DNA from: Paramacrobiotus metropolitanus
Taxonomy: Eukaryota; Tardigrada; Eutardigrada; Parachela; Macrobiotidae
Length of the DNA: 64,000 nucleotides
Reading direction: 5' to 3'
NCBI RefSeq assembly: GCF_019649055.1
Contig: NW_026570324.1
Coordinates: 682,001 to 746,000 of the forward strand
A program made the position numbers and the translations under genes. Shown here in pieces: positions 10,970 through 24,339 of the stretch (its first letter is position 1; every line of letters begins with the position of its first letter). Under the pieces are notes generated by a model. It saw nothing but the letters and a program-made list of their open reading frames with translations, was not told where the DNA came from and ran no database searches.

Positions 10970-12551
10970 ATGTCGAATATTTCGAAGACCGGCAACCTCT
11001 CCTCCGACATCCCAGTGGCATCGTTCCCCTTCTTATACTCATGGATCACCGCCACTGCCCTCATTAGCACAATCGGCGCTCTCACCGGCATCGTCCTCAT
11101 TGTCGTCATCCTTACCCAATCCACGGAGAAGCTACGCAGCAGTTTACTCATCTGCCAGCTGTTATTCCTGGACCTGCTGAACGTGGCTATTTTCTCCCCG
11201 CTGGACAACACCGCCATCTTGACCACGCAACTAGGCTCCGTGGGGGTCATTAACTGCCGTTTATTGGGTTACTTCCGGACGGCCAATATCAGCGCGGCGT
11301 ACTGGACGGCGGCGATGCTGGCGTGGAACCGCTTTACCGCCAGTTATTTCCCCTTCCGGTATAAGGACGTCTTCCGGCTGAGGAATACCGTCATCACTAT
11401 GACCTTTAGGTAAGATTAGCCTGGTTGGCCGTTTAATCAGGTCTCTCTGTGGCGATTAAAATTAATTGATGATTCAAGTGGATGCATATGCGCGATATAC
11501 AGATAGTTATATGCGCTATATGCGTCATATAGTTAGGGAAAACCGTCGGCAAACAGAATATCGATTGAAACACTACTCTAGTGATCTAGCGTGCCGCGTT
11601 TTTGTTAGCAGGCAAGATAATGTTAATTTATAGTTTGCGTCCGACACGTCCCGTGGCGTATGAATGGCCATCTTGATCGACAGACCGTAGTACCAAAATG
11701 CAACATGTGGAGCCTTAATCAATAATCAAAACATTTTACGATTATACATCGATTAATTAATTTTAAAACTATTTAAAACAGACCAAAGAAATTAACTGAA
11801 ATAATTATACAATACCGTATACAACTAAAAACTGAAAAAATAGAACAACTGAAATACTCAAAACACTGTTTTATAACACTATATGCTATACCTTAACTGC
11901 GTTTGAAAAAAAACTGAAAACATACCGAAAAATGAACAAAATCTGAAAATATCAGTTTATTTTTTGAAAATATGATTATTTAAATTGCATCTGATGAATA
12001 CTTGTTGAAGTAAAGGATGCCTTTAAAAATATCATGACAGAAAATGAGGGAAAAACTTTTGTGTTTCCGGCTACAGCCTGCTCTTTCCGGCGATCCTGAA
12101 CAGTCTGATCGTGGCGAAAATTGCCGGCCGCTTCTGGCCGCTGTCACCCTCCGGGCACTGCACCGTCACCCCGGTGAAGGCGATGAGTTCCCTGTACGAC
12201 TTCATCAGCATCATGTCCGGCCCGTTCCCGTTGGCGCTGCAGGGCGTCGGCTACGTGCTGGTGGCGGCGCATCTGTGGAAGAAAGGTCATGTGCACAGTG
12301 ACCACCACGAGACCAACGAGAAACGCAAACGGCAGGTGACCTTGGCGCGGCTGCTCATCGTGGCCTACGTGTGGAATCTGGCGTGCTTTATGCCGGTGCC
12401 GGTATTTCATACGGCGTTTCCGCTGTTCTGGAACGGTCACGAGATTATACTGTTGTGCTTGCGGACGCTGGAGTTGTGCGGATCGGCCGGGACACCGGTA
12501 ACCGATGAACTAGGAATAAGTTGTACAAAAACAGATTTAGTTTTTACTTAA
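10970..12551 (+). CDS. Rhodopsin-family GPCR (orphan), incomplete model
   Basis: Exon 10970-11409 encodes an N-glycosylation-type N-terminus (MSNISKTGNLSS), TM1 (ISTIGALTGIVLIVVIL), TM2, the conserved Cys before TM3 (GVINCRLLGYF), TM3 and its cytoplasmic end AWNRFTASYFPFRY, where NRF stands in for the usual DRY; it ends at AG|GTAAGA. A second exon from about 12050 encodes an ECL2-type Cys, TM5 (LLFPAILNSLIVAKIAG), a basic loop (NEKRKRQVTLARLL), TM6 (LLIVAYVWNLACFMPVPV) and part of TM7 (LCGSAGTPV). TM4 was not found in the 600-base gap. The coding end is uncertain: either the in-frame stop at 12551 or a donor at CCG|GTAACC near 12500 leading to an unseen exon. Ligand unknown. Confidence 0.6.
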
Positions 12552-12843
12552 TAATACGCCTAAACAGAAAAACGATTACAGACTCCGATATAATAATCAA
12601 TAAAATCAAATGCATATATCCATTTTTCTCCGTTTCCGTATAAGAAACAAATTTTTTCCTCATTGGAAACAGGTTTTTAATTGTGCACGTTTCATACGGA
12701 ACTGAAAAAATTCGCCTTTTTTTAACAATCTGTTTTACTTGTTTTATAATTTATGTGGTTTAATGGAAAGTTTATCGAAATCAAATATAAGCATCAAGCG
12801 AATGCAGTTTGATTTACTTAACATATATTTAACTTCTTTATAT

Positions 12844-13028
12844 TTAATGGAAGAGGTAATCTTTTGATTTTACGATGTCCTGATTCTGTTGGACGGCGAT
12901 TCTGCACAACTGCCATTTGACGGCATCACGGAATTCTCGGCACGCTTTGATATCACTAAACATGGATTTTTGCAGGTGATTTTCTTGTTGCTCGGGACCG
13001 AGTACCAAACCGGCTTCAAGGCAATTTT
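12844..13028 (-). CDS. Candidate terminal exon, unknown protein
   Basis: Minus-strand frame after a possible acceptor (TTTCGAG) reads GLVLGPEQQENHLQKSMFSD, then CREFRDAVKWQLCRIAVQ, and ends KDYLFH and TAA. The amphipathic, well-balanced composition looks coding, in contrast to the surroundings. I do not recognise the family. It is convergent with the plus-strand GPCR. Confidence 0.35.
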
Positions 13029-13321
13029 CTCGAAATTACACTAAAAACAATAATCACCAAAATGTATGATACATGCGATCTCATTTTGATTTTCCTGAGC
13101 AACGATTTCCATTTTAATTTCTAGTCCGACGCTAGAATTTACTCAATTCAGAAATGCTTCAGGTTGCCAGAGGGTTAATAGACTCGCAATGTTACGTATC
13201 ATGTTCTGGAATATGTCATCTTTTTCTTGCTTGTACTTCTCCGTTTGCCCCTACTTCATAATTTACAATAAAGCAAGTTCTGGAAAAAATTAAAACTAAA
13301 AGTACTAAAAAGTCACATACG

Positions 13322-13565
13322 CCATCAAATTCAGTTCTTCAACCAAAAAAATAATACTCAAGAAAGACGTCGTGGTCATTAATACGGCTCATATAACTGA
13401 GGATCACGGAGAGGATATTCACAGCCACCGCACTACGACTATCACCAATTTTATTTCTAAACAGAAACTGTAAACCCGAAATTTCTTGCAAGTACCCTGT
13501 ATCTGCTCTGTGCATTTTGCCAACAATACAGAAACTACTTCGCATTTCCCGATCCGTACGGTCAG
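13322..13565 (-). CDS. Candidate internal exon, unknown protein
   Basis: Minus-strand stretch after a good acceptor (AAATTCTTGCAG at 13566) with an open frame DRTDREMRSSFCIVGKMH, later SAVAVNILSVILSYMSRIND, closed at 13339. A GTATGT donor lies at 13320. Joining it to the exon at 12844-13028 in a consistent frame failed, so the gene model is unresolved and chance is possible. Confidence 0.22.
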
Positions 13566-14144
13566 CTGCAAGAATTTAATGAAATCTCCAAAAACACACA
13601 ACATGTGTCAATTACCAGCATCTAATTACAAACAGTCCGCAACAATCCCGCTCCCACAAAAGAAACCTGCAAACTCAATTTAAATAATCCGGATAAAAAC
13701 TTAAAACTGAACGGAGAAAAAAAATACTAGCCAAAATTGTGTGTGTGTGATAAACGAAGACAAAACTATACAGAATACTAGCGCAACCGCCCCACGCCGT
13801 CATGCTAATCTCACAAGAGAAACAAAAGGTAACAACGCCACGTATAAATACATCGTGAACACCCACCGAAAAATATAATTATAGAAAATATTTTCCCCGA
13901 AAATTCCACTGAGACTCTAATAATTGTTTTAGAAACAACAAAACAACCAACAATCGTACAGTAATAATTAACGCAGAAACTCAAATTACATCTTCGCAAA
14001 TAATTCCGCCAGTAATTACCGCTATGAAATTTAATTCCGAATTAATGGCAATTTAATTTCGAAATTAACTACAGCGATAATTCAAAAATGGGGAATTAAT
14101 TTGGCAGTTACATGTACAAAATTCCGTCAAGGCTGTCGTCCGCC
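13566..14144. other. AT-rich spacer, 3' flank of FoxO
   Basis: No gene seen. It probably contains the FoxO 3' UTR; no clear poly(A) signal could be singled out. Confidence 0.4.
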
Positions 14145-17100
14145 CTAGGATGACGACCACATATTCTGGTTGCCGTAGCGCAGCGGGACGTTCTTGTTAT
14201 CCGGGCCGGTGCCGTTGAAGTACGAGCCCAGCTGGTCGTAGCTGAAGTCCAGATTGCCTTCCATGTTCAGCGTCTGTTTCAGCACCTCCTCCACGTCCAC
14301 GTCGAAGCCGACGGCCGGCCCGGTGGTGTCCATGACGGTGTCCAGGTCGGCCGGGAGGACGGCGGCCAGGTTGTGGGGGAGGGCGCGGGGAGCCCCGCCC
14401 GGGGGGCCCGGTGGGGGTGGCGGCATCAGCAGGGGACGGATGCTGCGGGACAGCGGCGGGGCCGGCATGGGTGGGGCGGCCGGCGGGGCGTCCTGCAGGC
14501 TGACAAAGGTCCCGCCTACCACGCAAGGAAACCGTCAACGTTTTTGAAACCGCTATATGTAGCAGAATGTTTCCGCTCAATATTCCCTTAATTTTTTTCG
14601 GATGAAAATATTCACCCTATTTATTTGAATTTTGTTGGACGGAGACAACTGAGAGCTTTTCATAAAATCAAAAGCCGGCGATGTTTGCGAGCAAAATTAC
14701 TAAGAAATTAATCACTACAGTAGTAGGTTGAGAAAGTGGACCTTTTGAAAGGGCAGATTTCGGATTTTGCCTACAGACACATAGCTGTAACGCAAAACTC
14801 GCGTACTAACTTGAATTACCGTAGAAATCATTAACATTCGTAATTTTTTTATTCGAGGGATAGCTAACACGACTGATTTGTCGAGGCTTCGTTACTTCTA
14901 AAGAAACTACAGAAAAATTCACGGAAAGCATCAATATTCCTAACGAGTATATGAGAAAAAAAAATCAGGACGTTACACGTGACTATTTAAATTATTCGTA
15001 GGTTTTGGACACTACTGTATGCCGGCACAAGAGTGACGTGACGCCGATATCACATAGCCACTACACTGCAGTACCTTCTACTGCATATGGCGTCTGCACG
15101 CGCATAAAATGATAACATTAACGAATTGTACCTTATGACACTTGCCAATCGGCAACAGTCTACAGACAATTCATATTACAATAATCCAACGCTGATAAAA
15201 ACTAATTAAAATCGTTTAACACAGCTTGTCTTGTTACAGCGACTTCACCGCTGTAACAAGACTGCAGCACTGCATGCTTTTCTAATCTGCCGGCTTTCAT
15301 AACGTCCGGATACAGGAAGCAATCGCCAACAATTCCAAAAATAATTCCCCAGATTTCAAATCTCCTGTCAGTTATTAGAAAATTTTCTTACTATTTTATT
15401 CCATATAAAATTTTCCTGTAATTCGAATATTCACGTACAGCATTTAACTCTAATATTCTTGTATACTCTGTACTTCTACAATAATATCCTACATTAATTT
15501 CACACTGATTTACAAATATCCGCTAAGAAATCCCGCGCCCAAACGCCCACCCACCTGAGAAGATCCCGGTATGGATGGCCGACATGGCATATCCGTTGGC
15601 GTTGACGGGCTGCTTCCCGTCCGCCCCATTGGGTTTCCCCTCCGGCATGTTATTGCTGTTCCACGAGGAATAGTAGGTGTTTAACCCGCGCGAGGTCAGC
15701 GCCGCGCCGGACCCGGAGGCCGAGCGGGAGAGCTGCGGGGAGCCGCCGTAGCTCTGGTCCTGCAGACGCAGCGAGTTGGCCAGATTGTCCAGTTCCGCCA
15801 GCTCCCCGGATTTCGGATCCGTCGGCAGCCGGGGATGTTCATAATCGGCCAGCCACGGGTGCGGGGAGTAGGTTGGCGTGTGGTTGTTGTGCTCGTCGAA
15901 GGGCGAGATGCGCCCGAAACTGCTGGCGTTCGAGCCGGTACGCGAACGGAACCCTGGGAAAAGCAGGGATTTAATTCAACAGCTTCACAAAACTCTTACC
16001 ACACGTTCTAACTTGCAGCGGCACTCACAAAAAAATCGGAATTAATAGGAAAAACGCCTACTCAACTGATAGTGTTGACTACAACTACACTCTTTAGCAA
16101 CCAGGGCAGTCAAAACCGATTTTAAGATTTTCCACATTTTTCAAACCGTAGCTTAACTATAAGAGGCTACTTCCGCTGCTTGTTACAGTTAAGGTTAATA
16201 ATTCTGTTAAGAAATGCATGAAATCTTGGTTTTGCTTTTTATATATCTTCATTCTAAAAAAATGCGTATACAGTGCGCCGTGCGGACTATACAAGCCGTC
16301 ACAAAAATCCAAATATAGTTCATTGTAGGATATGTAGTGCAGTGGCACAAAACACGGTCACGTGAGGCTGCAGTAAAATTGTTAAAATTAATGGTGAAAA
16401 CCAGAGCTTAATAATAACGACAAAAAATTAATTTGGCATTTATTTTTTTTTTCAATATGATTTCATATAAAAATTTTATATAAGCAATTTTCGCAGACAT
16501 TTGACAATGCACTACAAAATCTTCATAATCTGCGCAAACTTTATTAGGTGGGATCTCGAGGCTGAACGGCGGCTGTCCATAAAGAAGAAAAATTCACAAT
16601 TTTAGAATAAAACAATTAAATTTAGATTCAATCGTTTTTCATTTTAATTTGACAATTAATTTTCGGTTAACCCAATTTCCGTGCTCATTTGCCACTGCAC
16701 TACAAAATGTTCATGTGCACACTCTTTACTGTGATCCTGATAGTCGAAACGTCCTCCATAATTCATCATCATAACGGAATTCATTTTTTAAATAAAATTA
16801 AACAACATACAACTAAAAAATAAAACTAAAGATCTGACACTAAGAACAACAACTAAGAACAACAACTAAGAGCATTCAGATTTACAATCTAAAAACGTTC
16901 TCTTATATATTTATAATTAAACCTAAAACTTTTTAACTTGTTTAATTTCTCTCTAAAAAATCAGCCAAATTTGGTAGTGTTCCTTCGTCACCACGGGCGA
17001 CACTGCTCGGTACGCACCTTCGGGTAAGGCATGGAGGGTGTGCATGGGGGAGGGGGCCAGGGTATGCCCCGCGTCCTGGGCCTGTTGCGCGTAGAGGCAC

Positions 17101-18750
17101 TCGGTGCTCTCGCTGATGGGCGACGAGGGACTGCGCATCAACCCCATGGACCCGCCCAAGGAGGCCCCGTCGGCCAGCATGCGCTTCTCCTCCAGCGACT
17201 TCTTGACGCGGCCGCGCCGCTTCTCGTACTGCTTCGTCTCCATGCTGGCCGCGCGGCGGCGCGTCGCCTTCCCCGGCTTGGCGTCCATGTTGATCATCCA
17301 CCAGGAGCTCTTCCCGGTGCCCTCGTTCTGCACCCGCACAAACCGGTTGTGCAGCGACAGATTGTGGCGGACGGAGTTCTACACACACGTGAGAGCATAA
17401 CCTTAGAATGCCGGAATTACAAAAACAAGTTTTCTTAATAATAATGAAATTGTTCAGCGTTTTCCACGGCAATATTCAAACTGATATAACTGCATAATTC
17501 TAAATTTATAATAAACGCAGGACTGACTTAATGTAAAATTTTAATCAAAATTAACACAAATTTGCAGAATATATTTTGCAACCCACAGCATAATCAGTTT
17601 AAAAATACCAAAAATAACCCGAATGATTAACTACTAATTTCCTGGGCCGCACGAAAGACGTCATGTTGAATGTAACGGCGCAGTGAAGTTTGACATCACG
17701 ACGTTCAACCACTACACTACGGTAGATTCGCAATGTACCGAATACCGATACTGCAGCGAATAACGGGTGGATATACAACTTGAACATGCTGGCACAGAAT
17801 CCGTACAGTGAATATTAATTGAATAATGCTAATAATTAATAAACATTTCATCTCCTACTGAAAACGATAAAAAGATTAAAGGAAAAACGATAGCAAAGCA
17901 TACTTAATGAGTTTAGGAAAAAGGATTATACAACAATCACTTAAACCACACGAAAGATGCTGCAGAGACGATTTAAACCCGGCTAGCAGCCACTTTACTA
18001 CAGCAGATTCACAATGTTTAAGAAGAATGCAAAAATACAGATACTCTTGATAATTCTGTGTTCTGTACTAAAAAGTAAAATGCAAAAGCACTGCCGGAAA
18101 TTTTTATCGTTAATAATCAACATCTCTAAACATAGATTAAAAATTCAGACAAAAGGAGCAAGCTTAACAACCGTACGAAAGAAACTATGCATGACAAAGG
18201 AAAATTGAAATGCAAAAAAATGCCGGAAAATTACCAAAAAAATCAGAACCATGGACCAACTTACCTTCCATCCGGCGGAACTGTTATTATCCCCTTTATC
18301 CTTGAAGTAGGGCACATGCTGCACGAACCACTCGTAGATCTGCGCCAGTGTCAGCCGTTTCTCCGGCGAACTGTTGATGGCCTGCTGGATCAGGTCCGCG
18401 TACGAATTATTCCCCCAGGCGTTACGTCGCGCCGAGGTCTTCTTCACCGCGCCCCCGCCGCCCCCCGGCGGCGTCCCGGCGCCCACCGCGGCAGTGTCCG
18501 GAGCGGGCGCCTTATCACTGCCGGTGCTGCGCGTGCCGTCGGCGCTGCTGCGCAGATGCAGATGCGCATCCAACTCCGCCGCGTCCGCCTCGTCGTCCGG
18601 TTTGCCGGCGGCGGCGGCATCCTCGAAACGGTTCAACGGCCAGGTGTTGGCGCGCAGACGGGCGAACGGCGACAGGCTGTCGCTGGAGCTGGGCGTGGTC
18701 AGGGACGAGAGGAGATCGGCGTCCTGGTTGTCGATGTCCAAGTCGTCCAT
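14145..18750 (-). CDS. foxo: Forkhead box O transcription factor (FoxO)
   Basis: Four exons, 18265-18750, 17018-17378, 15555-15953 and 14145-14515, join in phase to 538 codons plus stop. FoxO binds TTGTTTAC-type sites and, in insulin signalling, is excluded from the nucleus by AKT. The forkhead domain (residues about 108-205, [14 protein letters not shown] through the recognition helix [13 protein letters not shown] and SSWWMINMD) is complete; the first intron splits it right before that helix. All three AKT sites are present: RLRANTW (T36), RRRAASM (S207) and RSRTGS (S290). The C-terminal activation motif [20 protein letters not shown] is at the end. The start is the first ATG of an acidic [10 protein letters not shown] leader. 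The second intron has a GTGCGT donor. Introns are about 900-1060 bases and contain tRNA-like repeats. Confidence 0.95.
17648..17735 (-). repeat. tRNA-like SINE copy in FoxO intron 1
   Basis: Read on the minus strand it starts CATTGCGAATCTACCGTAGT, continues with an A-box-like GTGTAGTGGTTGAA and ends GACGTCTTTCGTGCGG. It shares both ends with the copies at 17946-18015 and 19943-20036. Confidence 0.45.
17946..18015 (-). repeat. tRNA-like SINE copy in FoxO intron 1
   Basis: The minus strand reads ATTGTGAATCTGCTGTAGTA, then AAGTGGCTGCTAGCCGGGTT, then TAAATCG (B-box-like), and ends CATCTTTCGTGTGG. Same family as 17648-17735. Confidence 0.45.
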
Positions 18751-21700
18751 TTTAATAATAATATATAAGGCAAGATAAATCGCGTTGCGAATCAATCAAA
18801 AAATCAATCCCAAAACAAAATCTGCAACGAGAAAATCTTCCCTGTAAAAATCAATTTTTAATCTAAATTAATTTATCGCCATTTCGCGCAACAAATAATT
18901 TTCAGTGAATTTTCAAAGATACAGCGGAGCAGGCTTACCATTTCAATGACGTAAAAATGAGGTAAAAATCAATTTTCAAAACCAAAGACGCGAAATTTGC
19001 AAATGAAACTCCACTCCCGTTTTAAATTTTTAAACCCCTTCCACGTCAATGCATTCAGATATTATTCAACTGTTTACTCGCCAATATATCACCGATGCAC
19101 ACGCCCAAACGCTGCCGTAACGCTCACAATCAGGCAGCCACATCCAACGATATAATTGTCTAATTGCAGGGAAATCCCGTAAAATAATAGAACAATTCCG
19201 TCTATTTCCACAACCACAGCGTCTCCGAGGCCGGTCCCATTAATCAGGCCGGCCAGCGACGACGCTCCCCTCGTTTAGCCAGCCTAATCGCGGCACGGTA
19301 AGGAAAACTCCGCTATTACATCACGATGAGAGGGGACGCGGTGACAAGTGTTTACCGGATGTGCCATAATATTTCCAATACGCTCTGCCCTTTCAGCAAC
19401 GCCTCCCCGCTAATTACGTTTGACCCCATTGACACCAGCTTGCCAGATCCGTTTAGACGGTGCACACCGAAATGGATACACACACGCGCAAGGGGCCCCG
19501 GCCAGCGTCACCCTAATCAGCCACTCTATCATCGCATGTCTAATTCGCTTTAAAAAGAATTAGTCCATCGTCAGATCTCTTTTATTCCCTTCCGAGTTTT
19601 ATTCGCAAAGTATGTACTGCCTAATCACGCAGCCGAAATCAAATAACAAATTCAAATAGGTACGAGAACATATTCTTGTTCATCTCACATTTTGTTCATT
19701 TTGTTTTTTTCACATTTTACCTATCCGTTTTGCCTTTAAGAAATTATTAATGCATTTTCCTTCTCCATTTTAATACTAGCAGTTATCAAGCAAAATCCAT
19801 ATTTTATAATTTTATAAAAAATTAAACTTTATCGTACTTGTATAAAAAATCTCGAAAAACATAAAATTTTTTTCTATTTTACAGTACACAAAATTAAAAA
19901 TGCTTGTAATAACCATGATACAAAAATTCATTTCAAATTTTACCACATGAAAGACGTAAGACAGCGTGCCAATTAAAGCATGCGCCAATTTACAGCAGTC
20001 CTGCTATTAGCCACTGCACTACGCTACATTCACAATTTTACACGCACCCCCTGACAGTACTAATTGTAAGCTAAAACTGGGTTTTTTGACTTTTTTCCCG
20101 TCATTTTTGATATTCAGTTTTTCATGTACGTAAGCCGAAAACAGAACTAACTATCTTCCAACGTATTCCCCAAAAATGAGAAACCAGCACAGTTCAGCAT
20201 TTTAAAAATTGCGCAACCACATTCCGCGGCCATCATTCACAGGTTAAAGCATTCTCCGTTAATTTTCGCTTTATCGATCATTTTCCGCAAAAAAACTCAG
20301 GTAAAACCACCAACCAGTCAGCGTTTTCTCTGTGGCCTGGCCGCCTGGGAAGCCGCCCGTGCTATTACTAATCGTTCGGACATTCGGCCAGCCTCAGCAC
20401 TTTACACAATTATTATTGCTCACGCCGTTCCGACTAAACAAACTAACAACGCTGTTCTAAACAAGGAAATCAACGCATAAAATCCACTGTTTACTTTAAA
20501 ACCGCTCTCGACCGGCTGAATTTCCTATTACGCGGCAATTTTTCTCCGGAAAGCCGGCGAAAAAATAACGTGCCGCTTGAAAGGCCGACGCACTACGAGA
20601 AGCATCACTATTCGCTAATTATCTATCTTCCAACATAGCATAAAAAATTTAAAATAATTAAAAAATAAATTCACTATTGTCAAATAAAAATACAAGCTTC
20701 TGCAGCCAATTTATTCGTACGCAAAAAAGGATCCAAAACAGGCATTTGCAGTTACAGTACAGTATGATGCGTATGAAAAATCGCGAGAAAAAATCGAAAG
20801 CTGATAAAAAAAGAGATAAACATTTAAAAAAATTAAAAATAATAATTTCTGCTCATCGTCGGACCAAAATTAAACACTCTCGTGTTCAATTAAAAATTCC
20901 GCAAAAAAATTTCCAAGTCTCCACGTTGACACTCGTTAGCGCGTCTGAGCGTGGCCTGATCTTGGGCAACACTGGTTATTTTTGTTTACCGACACTTGGG
21001 CGCCCGCGGGCCGTGTAAATGCGTTTCTGAATGAGCTCTCTCTGCACTCGAACAATGGGACCCTTTCCGCCTGCAGCCAGGTCTCCGTGCACGTACAGCG
21101 CCAACGTTAAACGCTACCGGACCGTGCACGGAACGGCGAAGTTGTCCAAATTAAACACTAATTAGTCTGAGCAGGCGACACTCGGCAAAAAAACCCCGAC
21201 AAACAACAGAAATTAATTTTTATTATTTATAAAATTACCAAAAACGGCAAATAAAAAATGTGGATTGTAAAGAGGTATGTATTTTAATCGTTAGATCAAT
21301 AAAAACGGCAATAAACCCTCATGATTCTTCGTTGGGTTTTTTAAACTTCAATTAAACTGTCTCTGTTTGTACAGAAATTGCCGGTAGCGAAAAAGCGATA
21401 AAAACCCTTGCTTCCGTTTCACCCTGGAAGCCAATATCGCGCATTCTGGAAATCTTGACAGTCAAAATTACTCAAAAATGATGATGAATTGGGCACCAAT
21501 AACAATTTCCATCACAAGTTACTTACAACAAAAAATGCGCTGACTACTAGCAGCTATCCAACAAGGCCAGGAAAGAAAGGAATTCGATAGAATATTTTAT
21601 TAATATATGATTATCATTTTTGCAGCCCTTATTGTAATATTGTGGGATGCAAATCTCCCGCAAAGACCCTTCAGAATAAAGATAATTAATAAAACGACTA

Positions 21701-24339
21701 TCCCCACACTGCAAATTATAGCCAAACAATCCAAAAAGCTTTCTTCTGCAGTGTGTCACGTGTGTATTCAAATTTATAAAAATTTTTAAAGCTATGAATT
21801 TACAAAGTTATACATTAAATTCTGCATTTTCATAATTCTTTTACGCCTTTATTTCTACATTTTCCAGTAATATCTCTAATCTACGAAAACGAGGGCTGCG
21901 ATAATCAGAGCTCAAACTTCACAAAAATTTAGCTTCAATATTTATATCATATTTGATATTTCCATAATTTTATTTTTATTTACCTTCACGTTGTGTTTTA
22001 CCTTTTATTAATTTTTTTAAACAACGAAAACGAAGACTGCAAATTCTCCCCACTCACCATTCAACAACGGTTAATCACATGATGAAGAAAAAATCCCGAA
22101 ACAAATGCCCACTGGATGGTTGCATACGCAGCCAAATAATCCAGCATGATCAAAGGCACATCGAGGAACCCTCGCAGAAGAATCGCACATTCCCCATCCC
22201 CATCCACATCCCCTCCATCCAGCTGATCCTGCCCTCAATCCCCCACGCACTCTCCCACCGCCTCCGTCCAATTAGGGCCAGGGAGGTTGTGCAGCATCCG
22301 CACAAGACGGATTGGAGGTCAGAGGAGCCAGGGTGCAGGGAACAGCAGCCAAGAATTCACACTTGACATTGGCATTGGAATCATCAGGCATAGACGGCTC
22401 TATGCTTCAGCGTGCAACATCAATATTAGGACAAAATAATGCCAGAACAATGCTGTGTTGACAAGCAACGTTATGGTGACTGGTGCAATCCGATTTCTAA
22501 ACACAGGCCAGGGGTTTTCACCACACTTTTATCGACTGTGTGTGTACGCTGGAAATGATTCTGGAGCAACTTTTGACCTTGTGCGCTGCTGCACAGCTTA
22601 TCATGTTGCGTACGATACGATACGCGAGACGCACTGAGTGGAAAATTATGGTCAGAATGTGATATCACACTGCATTCCATTCCGCTGTCTACCAGTGCCA
22701 ATGGCGCCCGCTTCCATTTAGCGATTCTCGCCAAATCATTTGCACAATCCGCTTAGAAATTATTGATGACATTTTGACATGAAAATATAAATTTAAAAAA
22801 TTTGTAATTATAATATTACGAATTTTTGCGTGCAGATTGTGATTTGGCTGATTTTCTTCCACCGCGCTGGACAGCACGGCGCACTACCAATGAAATTGGA
22901 AGTGGGACGACAATTCCATTTCTTGGCTAGTGCAGTAAAAGGCGTGGTCTGTTCAGCTGGAATCGGAAAGAAACGGAAGTCACGTGCTTGGCAGGCAGGC
23001 AGCGACGGTAAAGCCGCTGCCGCTGTGTGTGCCGCTGTTCAAACTTCACGGTCACAAAGAAATCGATTTCGCGGGATGCAGACTACGCTCTTCATTCAGA
23101 ATTTGCAGGAGAATTACGCCGGTGCGTTTGATACGTGTTCGTAATGAGATCAGAGATTTAGAATGAAGTTCGTGTTGTCATCTGCTTCGCCGCAAATTCC
23201 ATTCATTAAAACGAGTATTCGTTTCAAATAAATTCCTACGAAACTGAACGACAAAATCGAATAATTTTGGATTTATTATTTCTGCCGTAATTCTTACCCG
23301 TAGATTATTAAGCACAATTTTTATCGATATTGAAAAATTGCAACAAATCGTGCTAACACTTACAGACAGGAAGTTAATTTCGAAGCAGCGCACGGACATT
23401 AAAATATTCTTTTTAAATTGAAATAAAAAATAAATTTAATTTAAAAGTATGGTCTACATTCTACAAGCTATGGCCTATGGGAAATTGTTATCGTAAAGTT
23501 TTCTTATAAATTGTTAGAATATCCTCAAACTACAGATTATTAGCTTTTTAAATAAAAATTGGTATGACCTACAGGCTACAATAAACGTTCGAGATATTGG
23601 TTTGCTGAGCTTTGCCCCGAAAATTTTCCTCCTTCAAATAATCACGCAAAGTCGCATTAACCTTGCCAGGTTAACCTAATTATATTTCCTTGAATTCCCA
23701 GGAAAATCAGGAAATTAAATGACGTACACGGCTGTATTACGGAATTAAAATCGGTAATCACCCGAATAATCACGCTCATTCTATACGTCTTTATACGCGT
23801 ATATATTGCGTCAGTAAGAGACTTTAAGAGTGCCTGGCATTTGAGCGTCGTTTAAGTTTTCCATGATATCCTCATCTCCGCAGGCAAATTTCATACAAAC
23901 TCGTAATCGATTTCATGTAAAAGAAAAAATCAATGGGAAATGGGAGATGATCCCCCGGCCTGAATGGTGGCGGAAGTGAAGAGCGGATGCAGCGCGGATT
24001 TCTGCCGACGTCAAGGTCACACTGACCGGACTATCCACATAATCGGGAATTAACTGATATTATTTTCGCTGATTTGTACAGCAGCGACCTTTCGTCACGG
24101 ACACACTGCCACATCCGCCAGCCAACAGGTACGCACCGCACTTTCCTCTCATTCCGTGCCAGCCAGTGACTTCTCTCAAAGAACCATTTTCGGCTGAATC
24201 AGCCTGATTGGCGCGAAAAGTAAGTAATTTATTCGAGACGCTCTTGTTCGTTGGCGTTGTCGAGTCGTTCACTGGCTGTGTAACGGGGGGCAGTGTAGAG
24301 CCGCACTGCGCAGCAGTTACTTGATCGGTGGAGGAATGC
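18751..24339. other. FoxO upstream region
   Basis: About 5.6 kb of mostly AT-rich DNA without recognised coding exons; open frames at 20677-21018, 22079-22366 and 22830-23144 have no family features. It contains the SINE-like copy at 19943-20036. A FoxO 5' UTR exon may lie in the GC-richer stretch at about 23950-24340, but no splice signals prove it. Confidence 0.4.
19943..20036 (-). repeat. tRNA-like SINE copy
   Basis: The minus strand reads ATTGTGAATGTAGCGTAGTG, CAGTGGCTAATAGCAGG, and ends ACGTCTTTCATGTGG. It shares 5' and 3' ends with the two FoxO-intron copies. Confidence 0.45.

Noticed and set aside
18187-18768. 193- and 134-codon plus-strand frames over FoxO exon 1
   Set aside because: Shadows of the forkhead exon.
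22079-23144. Open frames of 95-104 codons upstream of FoxO
   Set aside because: No homology, no codon-like composition; consistent with chance in a less AT-rich patch.
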